Shown: one piece after another, positions 5,324 to 5,862 of the stretch | Position numbering within the stretch: the first letter of the stretch is position 1 | Layout of the letters: every line of letters starts with the position of its first letter | From: an uncultured Shinella sp. | GTDB lineage: Bacteria; Pseudomonadota; Alphaproteobacteria; Rhizobiales; Rhizobiaceae | NCBI GenBank assembly: GCA_946886325.1 | Contig: CAMPIK010000175.1 | Coordinates: 1 to 5,862 of the forward strand | Direction of reading: 5' to 3' | DNA length: 5,862 nucleotides | Translations under genes and position numbers: made by a program | Notes under the pieces: model-generated | Database searches by the model: none | What the model saw: only the letters and a program-made list of their open reading frames with translations | What the model was told of the DNA's origin: nothing

Positions 5324-5862
5324 GCGGCTCTGGCGCGGCGGCTCTTGGTAAGCTCCGGCACCAGCTCGACGGCCAGCATGGCGACGAAGATCACGGCGCA
5401 GCCGATATACCCGACCGGGCTGATCGTTTCGCCGAGCAGAAGCACGCCGAAGAGGGCCGCAAAGAGCGCCTCGCTGGAGAGGAAGATCGCGGCCTGCGGC
5501 GCGCTCGTGTAGCGCTGGGCGACGTTCTGGCAGATGAAGGCGATGCCGCTCGAGAAGAAGCCGGCATAGAGGATTTCCGGCAGGGCGCCCGAAATGGCAT
5601 CGAGGCTGATCGGCTCGAACAGGGCGCCGGCGGCGCAGCCGAGCACGGCGCAGACCGCAAACTGTGCCAGCGACAGCGCCATCGGGCGGCCGGACCGGCC
5701 GGCATAGATGCCGACGAAGATCATCTGCACCGACCACAGGACGGCACAGGCGATCGTCAGCATGTCGCCCGTGGAGAGTGCTGCCAGATGTCCGCCGCTG
5801 AGCAGGAAGATGCCGAAGGTCGCCATGGCGGCGGCGGGCCAGATGATCCAGTGGGGTTTGCG
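5320..5862 (-). CDS. EamA/DMT-superfamily membrane transporter, 5' end outside the window
   Basis: The last 180 residues of an inner-membrane protein of the drug/metabolite transporter superfamily. Full members have about 300 residues with ten helices in two EamA repeats; this part is the second repeat with the end of the first. Hydrophobic helices can be read in order: FGIFLLSGG, DMLTIACAVLWSVQMIFVGIYA, SLAQFAVCAVLGCAAGALF, ILYAGFFSSGIAFICQNVAQRY, AIFLSSEALFAALFGVLLLGE and GYIGCAVIFVAMLAVEL. The segment from SSEALFAALFG to LLLGE is a typical mark of the last EamA helices. A basic tail (KSRRARAA) ends the protein on the cytoplasmic side. The frame is open to the window edge, so the ATG at 5826 is internal, not the start. 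Substrate cannot be inferred; relatives move amino acids, metabolites or drugs. It points toward the cold-shock gene, with about 460 bases between them. Confidence 0.88.
   Translation of the reverse strand, partial: RKPHWIIWPAAAMATFGIFLLSGGHLAALSTGDMLTIACAVLWSVQMIFVGIYAGRSGRPMALSLAQFAVCAVLGCAAGALFEPISLDAISGALPEILYAGFFSSGIAFICQNVAQRYTSAPQAAIFLSSEALFAALFGVLLLGETISPVGYIGCAVIFVAMLAVELVPELTKSRRARAA

Overview
The window looks like ordinary chromosomal core DNA of a GC-rich alphaproteobacterium, most likely in the Rhizobiaceae (Rhizobium, Sinorhizobium/Ensifer, Shinella or Agrobacterium type). This rests on the protein sequences, the strong GC bias at third codon positions, and the gene order MarR regulator, OmpR-type regulator, sensor kinase. 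I see no insertion sequence, CRISPR array, tRNA, rRNA or phage gene, and no base-composition break suggesting recent transfer.

Layout. On the minus strand at the left is ilvE, a branched-chain amino acid aminotransferase (889 to 2). About 230 bases of control DNA separate it from a divergent MarR-family regulator (1123-1629, plus). That spacer holds a perfect 7-7-7 inverted repeat overlapping a TTGACA -35 box that faces ilvE, so it is a candidate MarR operator. After a 207-base spacer with its own promoter-like sequence come an OmpR-family response regulator (1837-2538), its probable partner histidine kinase (2584-3966) and a small DUF1349 protein (3990-4565). These three lie in one direction with gaps of 45 and 23 bases, which suggests one transcript.

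The right third is read from the minus strand. It holds a cold-shock protein gene (4857 to 4642) with an intrinsic terminator placed between it and the convergent DUF1349 gene, and a TATAAT promoter about 190 bases upstream that implies a long 5' leader. A 269-base stretch without a gene follows, containing several short hairpins. The window ends inside an EamA/DMT-type membrane transporter gene whose 5' part lies beyond position 5862.

How the genes fit together. The MarR regulator plus response regulator pair resembles petP-petR of Rhodobacter and the response regulator resembles the CenR group, which is tied to the cell envelope in alphaproteobacteria. This is inference from remembered families, not from a search. 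The kinase has an unusual H-box (Ile where most relatives have Pro). The DUF1349 protein probably belongs to the same transcription unit but its role is unknown. I found no convincing novel system. The most useful leads are the shared ilvE/marR control region, the kinase-DUF1349 linkage with the altered H-box, and the long cold-shock leader.
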